Assembly (NCBI GenBank): GCA_017405845.1
Contig: JAFQZQ010000041.1
Location: 162,056 to 226,055, forward strand
Reading direction: 5' to 3'
DNA from: Mogibacterium sp.
Lineage (GTDB): Bacteria > Bacillota > Clostridia > Peptostreptococcales > Anaerovoracaceae
DNA length: 64,000 nucleotides
Shown: piece after piece, positions 44,301 to 53,216 of the stretch
How positions within the stretch are numbered: the first letter of the stretch is position 1
Layout of the letters: each line of letters opens with the position of its first letter
The notes under the pieces: generated by a model
Told to the model about the DNA's origin: nothing
Databases searched by the model: none
What the model saw: the letters and a program-made list of their open reading frames with translations, nothing else
Translations under genes and position numbers: made by a program

Positions 44301-44349
44301 AAAGGGGGACAGTCCCCGTTAAGGATGTCTAACGGGGACTGTCCCCTTT
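44301..44349 (-). terminator. long perfect inverted repeat at the end of whiA
   Basis: Two perfect 17-bp arms (44305-44321 and 44330-44346, GGGGACAGTCCCCGTTA and complement) with an 8-nt loop. On the minus strand it ends in CCTTTT, so it can act as a terminator after whiA. GGGGACAGTCCCC is itself palindromic apart from the central base. The repeat encodes the last residues of WhiA (KGDSPR). Confidence 0.75.
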
Positions 44350-45372
44350 AGCATCCCCATTAGCATTCTCTGCGAGTGCGCGTAGCTTTGCGAAGCGCTT
44401 ACTGATCGCTGCCTTTCCTACCGGCGGCGTCAGCGACTCGCCTATCTCGGTAAGGCTCGCTTCCGGCCTGTATAATCTGAGGTATGCCGCCTCTTTAAGC
44501 TGTGGCGACAGCTGCCTTAATCCCTTGCTCCAGAATTCCGACAGCGGATCGGTCAGCTCATCCGCCTCCGGTTCTCTGCCTGTCTCAGAGGAGGCTATCT
44601 TCACCAGCCAGCCCCTCTGCTCTTCTGCCGCCAGCAGAGTTCTGTCTACGTTGGCATTGTCGCAGTTGATTATGCGCATTATCTCTCCGTGCATGCTCTT
44701 GTTGACGCGTATACTCTCGAATTCGAGCACCGCGCTTCCGGCTCCCATGATGCCAAGCATATCACTGATGTATGCAGCCTTTTTCATATAAACCACATAG
44801 TTCTCGCCACGCCTTGCAACCGAAGCTGAGAGGTCATCGAATGATCCGACCAGCTTCCTGAGATCCATTGCGCTCTGCTCCTTGTCGAGCACGAACTCGA
44901 GGTGATAACCCTTGCGCGGATCCGACATTGTTCCGCAGCTGAGGAACATTCCCCTCATATACGACCTCTTGCAGCATTTGGATTTGACTATCGGCGGATA
45001 AATACCGTCGCTGAAATAGTCATCGCCTTCGCGTATGAGCAGCATGCCTGTCTCGCGGAGTATCTGCATCGACTTCTCGTCAGGACTGATGTTTATGTAA
45101 TATGTGTTCTTTCCCTTCTTGCCCTGGCTTCCCGGTCTGTGCGAGCCGCCAATTGCGAGACCCACCTTGTTGCGGAAGTAAGTCTCTATCAGCACCTTAA
45201 AATGCCTTGCCACTGCTGCGCTTTCCGTTGAAGCCATAATAGCAAAGCTGCCGCCTGTGATCCGGATCGATCCCGAAGCTCTCAGGAATCCCGCGATCTC
45301 AGCCAGCATGCAGCATTTTTTGGCAGGCTCTATCCTTGCCAGTTCACTTTTTACATCCGAAGAAAATGACAC
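44329..45372 (-). CDS. whiA: DNA-binding protein WhiA
   Basis: A 347-residue protein with a LAGLIDADG-like N-terminal fold (SFSSDVKSELARI, KKCCMLAEIAGFLRASGSI, KSKCCKRSYMRGMFLSCGTM) and a C-terminal HTH (LKEAAYLRLYRPEASLTEIGESLTPPVGKAAISKRF). It influences cell division and chromosome organisation in Gram-positives. GTG start with GAGGA upstream. The last dozen residues (ENANGDAKGDSPR) are encoded by the repeat described above and look like an accidental extension. It follows rapZ directly; the yvcK gene usually found between them is absent. Confidence 0.93.
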   Translation of the reverse strand: MSFSSDVKSELARIEPAKKCCMLAEIAGFLRASGSIRITGGSFAIMASTESAAVARHFKVLIETYFRNKVGLAIGGSHRPGSQGKKGKNTYYINISPDEKSMQILRETGMLLIREGDDYFSDGIYPPIVKSKCCKRSYMRGMFLSCGTMSDPRKGYHLEFVLDKEQSAMDLRKLVGSFDDLSASVARRGENYVVYMKKAAYISDMLGIMGAGSAVLEFESIRVNKSMHGEIMRIINCDNANVDRTLLAAEEQRGWLVKIASSETGREPEADELTDPLSEFWSKGLRQLSPQLKEAAYLRLYRPEASLTEIGESLTPPVGKAAISKRFAKLRALAENANGDAKGDSPR

Positions 45373-45387
45373 CCTGTCCTCTGTTCT

Positions 45388-46260
45388 CTATCTCTTCTTG
45401 TTCTGAAGGTCCATATCTCTATGGTAGATCCTTACCCTCATGCCGTCTTTTTTGAATTCTTCAGCAACAGCATTTGCGATCGCCACCGATCTGTGATGTC
45501 CGCCTGTGCAGCCGAAAGCTATGTTGAGATGATACTTTCCCTCTTCTATATAGCCCGAGACCATTGAGTTGAGCAGTGAATGTACTGAATCCACAAACTC
45601 ACCTGCAAGCCTGCTCCTGAATATATAATCCCTTACCTTCTTATTGTTGCCGGTCAGCTTCTTGAGGCTAGGTACATAAAACGGGTTCGGCAGGAACCTG
45701 ACATCGAACATAACATCAGCCTCCGTCGGTATGCCGTATTTGAATCCGAAGGAGCTTATGTTTACCGCAAAGGTCGAAGATCCCGAGCCGCCGAAAACCA
45801 TGCGGTCGAGCTCTGCAACCATCTCAGGTACTTTGAGATTGCTGGTATCGAGCACCAGATCCGCCTTCTTGCGGATGTTTCTCAGCTTTTCCACCTCGTC
45901 TTCTATAACGCTGGCGCTTGCCTGCCCTCCCGTCAGAGGATGATTGCGCCTTACTTCGTTATACCTTCTGACGATCTCGGATACAGCTGCCTCCATGTAA
46001 AGCACTGTAAGTTCTATGTCGCTCCTGCTCCTTAGCTCGTCTATCACATCGACGAGCTCGCTGAAGAAGTTGCCGCTCCTGAGGTCGGCTACAAATACCG
46101 CTTTCTCAATGTTGTTCCCTGCGGTTGAAGCCATCTCAATGAAGTTGTTTATGAGAGCCGGCGGCATATTGTCGACACAGTAATACCCCTGATCCTCAAA
46201 CCAGTCTGCTGCTCTGCTGCGCCCCGCACCTGACATTCCCGTTATGATAACAACTTCCAT
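45388..46260 (-). CDS. rapZ: RNase adapter RapZ
   Basis: A 290-residue nucleotide-binding protein. Walker A ITGMSGAGRS (Arg where most Firmicutes have Lys), then DQGYYCVDNMPPALI, RRNHPLTGG, FGFKYGIPTEADVMFDVRFLPNPFYVP and the C-terminal AFGCTGGHHRSVAIAN. In E. coli RapZ senses glucosamine-6-phosphate and guides RNase E; the role in Clostridia is less clear. Part of the conserved murB-PHP-rapZ-whiA unit. Confidence 0.95.
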   Translation of the reverse strand: MEVVIITGMSGAGRSRAADWFEDQGYYCVDNMPPALINNFIEMASTAGNNIEKAVFVADLRSGNFFSELVDVIDELRSRSDIELTVLYMEAAVSEIVRRYNEVRRNHPLTGGQASASVIEDEVEKLRNIRKKADLVLDTSNLKVPEMVAELDRMVFGGSGSSTFAVNISSFGFKYGIPTEADVMFDVRFLPNPFYVPSLKKLTGNNKKVRDYIFRSRLAGEFVDSVHSLLNSMVSGYIEEGKYHLNIAFGCTGGHHRSVAIANAVAEEFKKDGMRVRIYHRDMDLQNKKR

Positions 46261-46269
46261 TTTGATTCC

Positions 46270-47037
46270 TTACCTCTTCTGTATATTTACTATTCTCTCC
46301 GGGTCGATGCCTGCTTCCATGGCGAGTGCCAGGCTCTCCGCAAAGCGCCCTACATTTCTCGGCCTGTGTGCATCGCTGTTGATCACGAACTTGACGTCAT
46401 ACTGTTTGTAGATCTGAAGGTCAGCAGCATCCGGATGCTTATGTCTGGCATTGATTTCTACCAGCGTTCCGGTCTCTTCGCACGCCTTTGCCACAGCATG
46501 CTCATCTATGAACGCCTTGTCGCCGGGATGTGTGAGTGTCTTTATATCATTGCTCTTAAGCGCTTTTACTATGCGCGCAGTGTTCTGACGTCTGAGCTTT
46601 TCCTGCAGCTTCTTCGGCCACGGAAGCTTGAACGCCAGGAAGTTATGTATCATATGGCACTTCGGCACATAGTGATAGCCCGCGTTCACAAAGTCGAACT
46701 TTCCGAAATCCTCAGGTGAAACATCGAGACCGTTCGGCGTGTCTACTATATCTGCTTCCACACCGAGATATATGCGGAGCTTAGGGAATGAAGCCAGCGT
46801 GAGTGCTATATCTCTTCTCATCTGCGGGAGCTTTCTGAGATCCAAGCCGTAAAAGTCCGACGGTCCGTGATCGGTTATCGCCAATGAGTCGAGTCCCCTC
46901 TTCGCTGCCGCCCGTGCATTATCTATGATTCGGCCCTTTCCATGAAAGTACGGGCCAACCTTAGAATAGATAGTATGAGTATGGTGATCGAATTTCAGCC
47001 TGTATTCTTTTTTTATGTCTTCAATACTCATTTTCAT
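46270..47037 (-). CDS. PHP domain phosphoesterase
   Basis: A 255-residue metal-dependent phosphoesterase. FDHHTHTIYSK supplies the first metal-binding His pair; LAITDHGP, IYLGVEADIVD, THPGDKAF and VINSDAHRP complete the PHP set. Substrate unknown; YcdX-like enzymes are relatives. It sits between murB and rapZ, as in many Firmicutes. Confidence 0.88.
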   Translation of the reverse strand: MKMSIEDIKKEYRLKFDHHTHTIYSKVGPYFHGKGRIIDNARAAAKRGLDSLAITDHGPSDFYGLDLRKLPQMRRDIALTLASFPKLRIYLGVEADIVDTPNGLDVSPEDFGKFDFVNAGYHYVPKCHMIHNFLAFKLPWPKKLQEKLRRQNTARIVKALKSNDIKTLTHPGDKAFIDEHAVAKACEETGTLVEINARHKHPDAADLQIYKQYDVKFVINSDAHRPRNVGRFAESLALAMEAGIDPERIVNIQKR

Positions 47038-47041
47038 GGCT

Positions 47042-47977
47042 CTAAAGGCTGCAGTTTATCAGCCTCACTTCAGGCTCGAGCAATATACCCGAATCCGAAT
47101 AAACTGTCTCTCTTACGTGTCTCATAACCGCCAGCACATCTTCGCAGCTGGCACCGCCTATATTGATCACAAATCCCGAATGCTTCTCGGATACCTGAGC
47201 ACCTCCAACAGTGTAGCCCTTGAGTCCTGACTGCTCTATCAGTGCTGCGGCGTAGCCGCCAACAGGTCTCTTGAATGTGCTGCCTGCACTCGGGTAGTTT
47301 ACCGGCTGCTTGGAGTTCCTTTTGAACTGAAGCTCTGCAACCCTCGCAGCGATTGCTTCAGGATCGTCTTGTGTCAATTCCATCTCAGCTGAAAGTATGA
47401 GTATTCCCTCATCCTCAGCCATGCTGTGTCTGTATGCGAACTGCATTTCCTCGTTGCTTACACTGCGGAGATTAGTGCCATCGGGATCCATCACACGTAC
47501 AGATCTGACTACATCCTTGATCTCTCCGCCGTACGCTCCTGCGTTCATAAACACGGCTCCGCCTATGCTTCCCGGTATACCGCTCGCGAATTCGAATCCG
47601 CTGAGCCCGTTTTCTGTCAGAAATGCCGAGGTCCTCGACATCAGCATTGCTGCGCCGACACTAACCCTGCAAGGGTCATCTGGGTCACGAATTATGGATT
47701 CGAAGTCTCCTCCGAGCTTTATCATTATGCCCGGGTATCCGTCATCCGATACCAGAAGATTTGACCCGTTACCGATTATCATGTGCGGGGCGCCGATCTC
47801 TGTTACAGCTGCAAGCACTGCAGCCAATTCCTCTTCATCGTTTACTGTTACAAAAGCGGACGCCGGTCCGCCAATGCGAAATGAAGTGTGCCTGCTCATC
47901 GGCTCATCTCTGAGCACGCGATCCTCAGGCACATCAGCGCATATTCTCTCAATTGTTTTTAAGATGATTTCCTGCAT
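47042..47977 (-). CDS. murB: UDP-N-acetylenolpyruvoylglucosamine reductase
   Basis: A 311-residue FAD enzyme of peptidoglycan precursor synthesis that reduces enolpyruvyl-UDP-GlcNAc to UDP-MurNAc. FAD-binding segments: TSFRIGGPASAFV, MIIGNGSNLLVSDDGYPG, FASGIPGSIGGAVFMNAGAYGGEI. The catalytic Ser is in NYPSAGSTFKRP and the Glu in HSGFVINIGGASCEDV plus LEPEVRLI. Type II by length. It starts 5 bp after the AI-2E family gene. Confidence 0.95.
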   Translation of the reverse strand: MQEIILKTIERICADVPEDRVLRDEPMSRHTSFRIGGPASAFVTVNDEEELAAVLAAVTEIGAPHMIIGNGSNLLVSDDGYPGIMIKLGGDFESIIRDPDDPCRVSVGAAMLMSRTSAFLTENGLSGFEFASGIPGSIGGAVFMNAGAYGGEIKDVVRSVRVMDPDGTNLRSVSNEEMQFAYRHSMAEDEGILILSAEMELTQDDPEAIAARVAELQFKRNSKQPVNYPSAGSTFKRPVGGYAAALIEQSGLKGYTVGGAQVSEKHSGFVINIGGASCEDVLAVMRHVRETVYSDSGILLEPEVRLINCSL

Positions 47978-47981
47978 CTTT

Positions 47982-49448
47982 CTACTCTAGTAAATCCTTA
48001 TTCTTGTCATCGACGCCGGTGATCTTGTGAGCTTCCCTGTCAAGGCTGCTCTCTCGGTCATTTCGGTCAAAGGCAAACTTGTTCTGTGAAATATCTTTCT
48101 TTTTTCTGAATTTTGAAAACCATGAGTCCTGCTTATTTTTATCAGGCTCCAGCTCCACCTCGTCATCCTCAAGTCCGTAGTGATCAAGGCTGTAGTAGTA
48201 CGCTGTATGAGTATTCTTCTCTCTGCGTTTTAGGCTGGAGGTCATCAGCTTGTCTACATATCTGTAGAACACTGCAAACACCGGCACGCCGAGAGCCATA
48301 CCCGGGAATCCGAACAGGCCTCCACCGATCAGCACCGAGATCAGCACCCAGAAGCTGCTGATGCCTATCGCGTTGCCCACGATCTTCGGACCGATCACAT
48401 TTCCGTCGAGCTGCTGTATGACGATGATTATTATTATGAAATACAGAGCGTCTATAGGGTTTTCGAGGAGAAGTATGAATACCGACGGTATTGCTCCGAT
48501 GAACGGACCGAAGAACGGTATAACATTGGTCACTCCAATAATTACACTCAGCATAAGAGCGAATGGGATCGCGCAGATCTTGAGCACTATAAACGACAGC
48601 ACTCCGATTATGAACGAATCTATTATACGGCCAACGATAAATCCGATGAACGTCTCATTGACGATACCCGCAAATTCATAGAGGCTTGCCTTGCGTCTCT
48701 GAGAGCATGTAGCGTTGACCATCTTGCGTGTGATCGCGAACAGTCGCTCCTTGTAGTTGAGCAGGTATACCATTATCAGCAATCCGATGAATGCGTTTGC
48801 CACATACTTGACCGCCAGCATTACACCGCTGGATATCATGGACGCTATGCTTGCGGCATTGCCGCTGAGTATATGCTCCTGTATCCACTGAATTATCTCA
48901 CTGTTCTCGGCGTTTGCAAGGTTATCGACCCATACTGCGACGAACGGGAAATGGCTGAGGTGAGTATTACACCATGCGGAAAACGAATCCAGTCTCTCCG
49001 GCATGGTATTTACCAGATTGACTGCACTTGCTACAACCTGCGGAACTACAAAGTATATGAACAGTCCCGCCACGCCTACTACGAGGACAGCACAGACTAG
49101 TGTTGCAACCGCTCTTGCTGCACTGAGCAGCGTGCGCTTTTCCTTTTTATCTACACATCGGTCTCCATCATCTGACACCAGCATGGCACCGATCGAGAAC
49201 CCCTTCTTATTAGCTCCTTCCAGCAACCTCCTGTAACACCACTTTACACAGGCGTTATACACAGGGCAGAGAATGAACGCAAGAATACCGCCTATATAGA
49301 TAGGCGCGAGGGTATTATTTATATTTTCAAAACCGATTGATATGCGGTTTCTAGTGATCCAGTTATTGAATACTATCAATAAACCTCCGCACACCAGTAT
49401 CAGAAACGCCGCTTTTGCATATGGGCTTTCTCTGAACTTCCTGAACAT
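47982..49448 (-). CDS. AI-2E family transporter (membrane protein)
   Basis: A 488-residue polytopic membrane protein with about eight hydrophobic segments and the family motifs GFIVGRIIDSFIIGVLSFI, GVTNVIPFFGPFIGAIP, QQLDGNVIGPKIVGNAIGIS and PVFAVFYRYVDKL. The family includes exporters of uncertain substrate. A charged C-terminal tail (about 75 residues) is predicted cytoplasmic. The ATG at 49448 has GGAGG upstream. First gene of the unit with murB. Confidence 0.9.
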   Translation of the reverse strand: MFRKFRESPYAKAAFLILVCGGLLIVFNNWITRNRISIGFENINNTLAPIYIGGILAFILCPVYNACVKWCYRRLLEGANKKGFSIGAMLVSDDGDRCVDKKEKRTLLSAARAVATLVCAVLVVGVAGLFIYFVVPQVVASAVNLVNTMPERLDSFSAWCNTHLSHFPFVAVWVDNLANAENSEIIQWIQEHILSGNAASIASMISSGVMLAVKYVANAFIGLLIMVYLLNYKERLFAITRKMVNATCSQRRKASLYEFAGIVNETFIGFIVGRIIDSFIIGVLSFIVLKICAIPFALMLSVIIGVTNVIPFFGPFIGAIPSVFILLLENPIDALYFIIIIIVIQQLDGNVIGPKIVGNAIGISSFWVLISVLIGGGLFGFPGMALGVPVFAVFYRYVDKLMTSSLKRREKNTHTAYYYSLDHYGLEDDEVELEPDKNKQDSWFSKFRKKKDISQNKFAFDRNDRESSLDREAHKITGVDDKNKDLLE

Positions 49449-49522
49449 GCTGTTTCCTCCGGCTTGTCCCTGCAATCCTTTTTGTTATTTTATCATTAAT
49501 TATCCGTTTTCTGCATAGATAA

Positions 49523-50650
49523 TCACTTATGCTTCAGAACGCAAATCACGCCCTTTATCTTGCCGCTGTTCAGCTTGTATATCTTGCGGACTACAGCTCC
49601 CGGCTTGCCGCATCCAATAACTGCAGTCGGTCCGGCATTCCCTTCAATGGTAACAATGTAATTACCATATACGCCTTCTACCAGACCTACATGCATGTTT
49701 CTGCCGAAAACTATGATGTCTCCGGGGCGGGCATTCCTTTTATTGATCCATTTTTTATATTTGTCTGCAAACCTCGAATAGCTAGGCACATAACCGAGCG
49801 GACCGTATCTTTTGGCCACTGAGATCTTCTTATAGAGCCCGGCTTTATTGTATACCCATGCAACGAACGCTCCGCACCAAGGTGTACGATCGGTGTCCCT
49901 GAATCTGGTCTTATAGTACCACACCCAGTATGTCTTGCCGGTCATTATGCCTACCTGCTTGCGTGCGACTTTGATGACAGCATTGCTGTCCTCTTCAGGA
50001 AATACTACCTTTTTTACATATCCTTTTTTATTGGCAACATATGCGATGTTCTTTACAGTAAAACCATCGCCCGTTATAATCTTGCCGCCTTTTCGTATGT
50101 AGTATTTATTCCCCTTCCAGACTACGAATCCGGCCTTTCTCTTGCACTGGCCCCTTGAATACGAAAAGTAGTAATGATTATTCCATTTGTATACACCGGT
50201 CAGGATGACCCCCCTTTTATTTGCCCGGTAATACTTCTTGTTGACTTTGAAGGTCGCATTGGTCTTGATCTTTCCGCCTCTTCTGACGTAATAGATCTTT
50301 CCGCCGACTGTTACGAATCCGGCTTTCTTACGGATGACTCCTTCCGGATCCATATAGTAATAATAGCTGCCCTTCTGTATGATGCTGCCTTCATTCACGG
50401 GTTCAGGCTCAAGCTCAGGATCCGGTTCAGGCTCAGGATCCGGCTCTTCTGCAGCTGGTTCTTCCGTTGTGCCGCCGCCTTCTACGTCACCTTCCTCGTC
50501 ACCGGTCGTTACCTCGGTCTGTGTTCCGTCAGCCGGAGCACCGTCACCCTGCACATCGTCATCAGCAAAGACCGTTGAAAATGAAAGAACGAACATCAAA
50601 AGCAGAGCTATCAATGTCCGTTTTGCTCTTTTACGTTTCGCAGATCTCAT
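49523..50650 (-). CDS. secreted CHAP-domain cell wall hydrolase with binding repeats
   Basis: A 375-residue secreted protein: signal peptide (about 1-29), an acidic Pro/Glu linker (PEPEPDPELEPEP), then four to five aromatic Gly/Lys repeats of the choline-binding-like type (GSYYYYMDPEG, GKIYYVRRGGKI, NHYYFSYSRGQCKRKAGFV, NKYYIRKGGKIITG). A CHAP amidase domain follows with catalytic Cys in TPWCGAFVAWVYNKAG and His in NMHVGLVEGVYG. CHAP enzymes cut peptidoglycan stem peptides or amide bonds. It shares its domain with the gene at 51313. Confidence 0.88.
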   Translation of the reverse strand: MRSAKRKRAKRTLIALLLMFVLSFSTVFADDDVQGDGAPADGTQTEVTTGDEEGDVEGGGTTEEPAAEEPDPEPEPDPELEPEPVNEGSIIQKGSYYYYMDPEGVIRKKAGFVTVGGKIYYVRRGGKIKTNATFKVNKKYYRANKRGVILTGVYKWNNHYYFSYSRGQCKRKAGFVVWKGNKYYIRKGGKIITGDGFTVKNIAYVANKKGYVKKVVFPEEDSNAVIKVARKQVGIMTGKTYWVWYYKTRFRDTDRTPWCGAFVAWVYNKAGLYKKISVAKRYGPLGYVPSYSRFADKYKKWINKRNARPGDIIVFGRNMHVGLVEGVYGNYIVTIEGNAGPTAVIGCGKPGAVVRKIYKLNSGKIKGVICVLKHK

Positions 50651-50675
50651 GACTTATTCCGCCTTCCTGAAGTTT

Positions 50676-51239
50676 TTATTTTTTTACGAATGATTTGCCC
50701 GCGAGCGCGCTTTCGTCATCATCCTCTCCGTTCCAGCCGTAATCCAGCTGATCGAAATGTTCATATGTAGTTACGCCTACCGCTTTGACTCCCTCGTTTA
50801 TCATTCCGTGCCTCGAGGTGAGCGTCTCTATGTACAAAACAAACCTCTGCTCGCCTACCGGCACTATGAACCTTTCGCTTACATCGATCCGGCCTTTCTT
50901 GTCGAGTGCTGTCGAAAGGCTTCCGGCGCCAAGCGATACCGCATTGTCGAAATCCGCATTGCCCCAGTCTGCAAAAGATACGACATCTTCTGTTCCGCTT
51001 GCTTCGATCATCAGGGCCCCAAGCTTATCGGCGCTTCCCGATTTAAGAGCCTTCATGACCGCCTGGGAATTCTCTTCAGAGAATTCGGTCATAGCGTAGA
51101 AATCAGGCTCGCTTATCTTCTCATCTGCAACTTTCTTATTATAAGTAGCTTTTGCTGTCCTTACCGCTACAAATGCAAATACGGCAACTATCAGCAGCAG
51201 TGCAATCAAAAGTATTGTATTTGTATTTTTTTTCTTCAT
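50676..51239 (-). CDS. secreted or membrane-anchored protein of unknown function
   Basis: A 187-residue protein with one N-terminal hydrophobic segment (TILLIALLLIVAVFAFVAV, about 8-26) and an extracytoplasmic domain (MTEFSEENSQAVMKALKSGS, RFIVPVGEQRFVLYIETLTS). I do not recognise the family. It lies 25 bp upstream of the CHAP gene in the same direction and diverges from the second CHAP gene, so a cell-envelope role is likely. Confidence 0.65.
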   Translation of the reverse strand: MKKKNTNTILLIALLLIVAVFAFVAVRTAKATYNKKVADEKISEPDFYAMTEFSEENSQAVMKALKSGSADKLGALMIEASGTEDVVSFADWGNADFDNAVSLGAGSLSTALDKKGRIDVSERFIVPVGEQRFVLYIETLTSRHGMINEGVKAVGVTTYEHFDQLDYGWNGEDDDESALAGKSFVKK

Positions 51240-51312
51240 TTTTTCTTCTCCTGTCCTGTATATCTATCATATAGCATTTGTCCGCGCTTGTCTAATGATG
51301 TATACTTGAAAT

Positions 51313-51915
51313 ATGACAGATGAAGAAATAAGACGCGTATTGCGCAAAAAAAGAAAACAGAAGCTGTTAAAAAGGCGACTCATAGCTATTGCGATAGCAG
51401 CAGTAATCGCTGTCGGAGGCGGTTTCCTTACAGGCAAAGCCATCGGAAACAAGACCTATACCGATGAGTTGAAGAAGGTCGTCTCCGTCGTACAGGACAA
51501 GCCTATCGTCAAAGTGGCAATGGGACAGCTGGGCAACAAAGGCGGCGAACCTTTCTGGTCGTGGTATGGTTTTAAGAACCGTGAAGAATGGTGTGCCCTC
51601 TTCGTTTCGTGGTGCGAAGATCAGTGCGGATACCTCGAGAAGGAGCTTGCACCGAAGTTTGCGATAGTCAGCGACGGAGCAGACTGGTTTGTGCTTCGCG
51701 ATCAGTGGCGTCTTGTCGGAGATACGCCTGAACCGGGAGACCTCATATTCTTCGACTGGGATCAGGACGGAGGACGCGACCACGTCGGCATAGTTACCGC
51801 GGTAGTCGATGATAAGGTCTTCACAATAGAAGGCAATTCCAGCGATCTCTGCAGACAGAAGCGATACTCGCTCGATGATCCGATTATCTACGGATACGGA
51901 ATGATAAAGGAATAA
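51313..51915 (+). CDS. membrane-anchored CHAP domain protein
   Basis: A 200-residue protein with an N-terminal basic stretch and one membrane segment (LIAIAIAAVIAVGGGFLTG, about 23-41). The CHAP domain has catalytic Cys in REEWCALFVSWCEDQ and His in RDHVGIVTAVV, with EGNSSDLC near the end. Peptidoglycan hydrolysis at the outer membrane face is expected. No binding repeats, unlike the divergent neighbour. Confidence 0.85.
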   Translation: MTDEEIRRVLRKKRKQKLLKRRLIAIAIAAVIAVGGGFLTGKAIGNKTYTDELKKVVSVVQDKPIVKVAMGQLGNKGGEPFWSWYGFKNREEWCALFVSWCEDQCGYLEKELAPKFAIVSDGADWFVLRDQWRLVGDTPEPGDLIFFDWDQDGGRDHVGIVTAVVDDKVFTIEGNSSDLCRQKRYSLDDPIIYGYGMIKE

Positions 51916-51956
51916 AAACAAAGCTGTGCCTCGCGGCACAGCTCTTTTATTTTTTG
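51916..51956. terminator. bidirectional terminator
   Basis: Perfect 9-bp stem AGCTGTGCC/GGCACAGCT with a 4-nt loop and T-rich/A-rich flanks, between the convergent CHAP and ATP-grasp genes. Confidence 0.85.
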
Positions 51957-51963
51957 TAAGTCT

Positions 51964-52986
51964 TTATCTTACATTCAGATCAGGTTCGATTGCTTCGAAT
52001 ACCGGAAGAATACCTGTCTTCTCAGGTGTCTGAGCAGGCAGCTGCCAGAAATCGTGAGCGCAGTAATTGTTGCCCTCAACGATAGCCGGTCCGTCAGGTG
52101 TGATACCGATATCCCAGCCAACGTATCTTACCTGAGGTACTACCAGCGCAGCCTGCTTGGCAAGCTCGCAGGCTTCCTTAAACATAGGAACCTGATGTCC
52201 CATCAGCTTATAGTGTGTCATCGGATGCTCGTCATAGATGATAGCCATCGATCCATCGCCGCTGACTCCCGGTGAGCAGATCTTGCCGGTCTCGAGGTCT
52301 ACGCGGGTACCGAATCCGTAATTATCTACTACACGACCATTAAGTCCGAACTTCTGGGTCGCAAAGATGACATGCGGCACTCTCTGCTTGTCAACTACCG
52401 TGATGATTCTGAGGCAGTTCATCGCATAAGGATATACCTTCTCGTTGTCAGGATGCTGCTTCAGCACTTCCTCGAGGAGCCATGAATCCTCCTGCAGGAG
52501 CTCCCTGTACATATCATCGAAGCTCTCATAATCGTCAAGGTTCTTCTTCATGCAGCCGTGACCGCAGGATCCGTCAACCGGCTTGCAGAAAATGACTTTA
52601 TGCTTCTCTACAAACTCCCTCACTTCTCCCTTCGAAGAAGTCTTGAAGTTGATAAAATCGCGCTTTATATAATCCTTGAACAGATTGTTGAAGTCCTCTT
52701 TATTGTCGAAAAGGTGCTCATATGTGTCATCGTTGAAGTGGCTTATGAGCTTCTTGTTGCGAAGCCTTGTGAGGAAGGTGTCGCGCTGCTCATCAGTCAG
52801 ATCCCAGAATCCGAAGGTGACATAGTCATAATAACCTGCGCCGTACTTAACAGCGCACTTTGCCATGTCAGCGGTAATGGCAGCCTTACTCATTCCCGAA
52901 AACTTCGCCGTCCTGTCCAGAACATCTTTATATTTTTCAAGGCTCATTCCCTTGACAACTCTTATCAGATAACTTGGGCTAAGCAC
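51964..52986 (-). CDS. sugar-transfer-associated ATP-grasp protein
   Basis: A 340-residue ATP-grasp enzyme. VIFCKPVDGSCGHGCMKK forms the ATP-binding loop. NCLRIITVVDKQRVPHVIFA, GFGTRVDLETGKICSPGV and YVGWDIGITPDGPAIVEGNNY fit the ATPgrasp_ST family, found in capsule and teichoic acid contexts. Its product is unknown. The start is GTG (52986-52984) with AGGAGG 7 nt upstream. Confidence 0.85.
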   Translation of the reverse strand: MLSPSYLIRVVKGMSLEKYKDVLDRTAKFSGMSKAAITADMAKCAVKYGAGYYDYVTFGFWDLTDEQRDTFLTRLRNKKLISHFNDDTYEHLFDNKEDFNNLFKDYIKRDFINFKTSSKGEVREFVEKHKVIFCKPVDGSCGHGCMKKNLDDYESFDDMYRELLQEDSWLLEEVLKQHPDNEKVYPYAMNCLRIITVVDKQRVPHVIFATQKFGLNGRVVDNYGFGTRVDLETGKICSPGVSGDGSMAIIYDEHPMTHYKLMGHQVPMFKEACELAKQAALVVPQVRYVGWDIGITPDGPAIVEGNNYCAHDFWQLPAQTPEKTGILPVFEAIEPDLNVR

Positions 52987-53143
52987 ATCGTTACCTCCTT
53001 TGATTTCTCAGATTTCCATGTAATTCTACAATACATCAGGAGAAGTTGCCAGCATGTCGTATAAAATTAATAATATGATAGAATTTCGATTTCGATTTTA
53101 AAATAAAGCGTGTTACAATAATCTGAAAGCATTATTATTAAGC

Positions 53144-53193
53144 GGTGCATAAAACGCCGAGTTGATTGGGCGAAACGAGGTTTTTATGCAGCA
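53144..53193 (+). other. hairpin leader before the CofE-like gene
   Basis: TGCATAAAA (53146-53154) pairs with TTTTATGCA (53182-53190), extended by GTGC / GCAC; between them CGCC pairs with GGCG. It lies within 25 bp of the start codon, about 30 bp after a TACAAT-like -10. No terminator follows. It does not match a riboswitch class I know. Confidence 0.4.
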
Positions 53194-53216
53194 CATAAGG
53201 AAAAGGATTACAAAAT

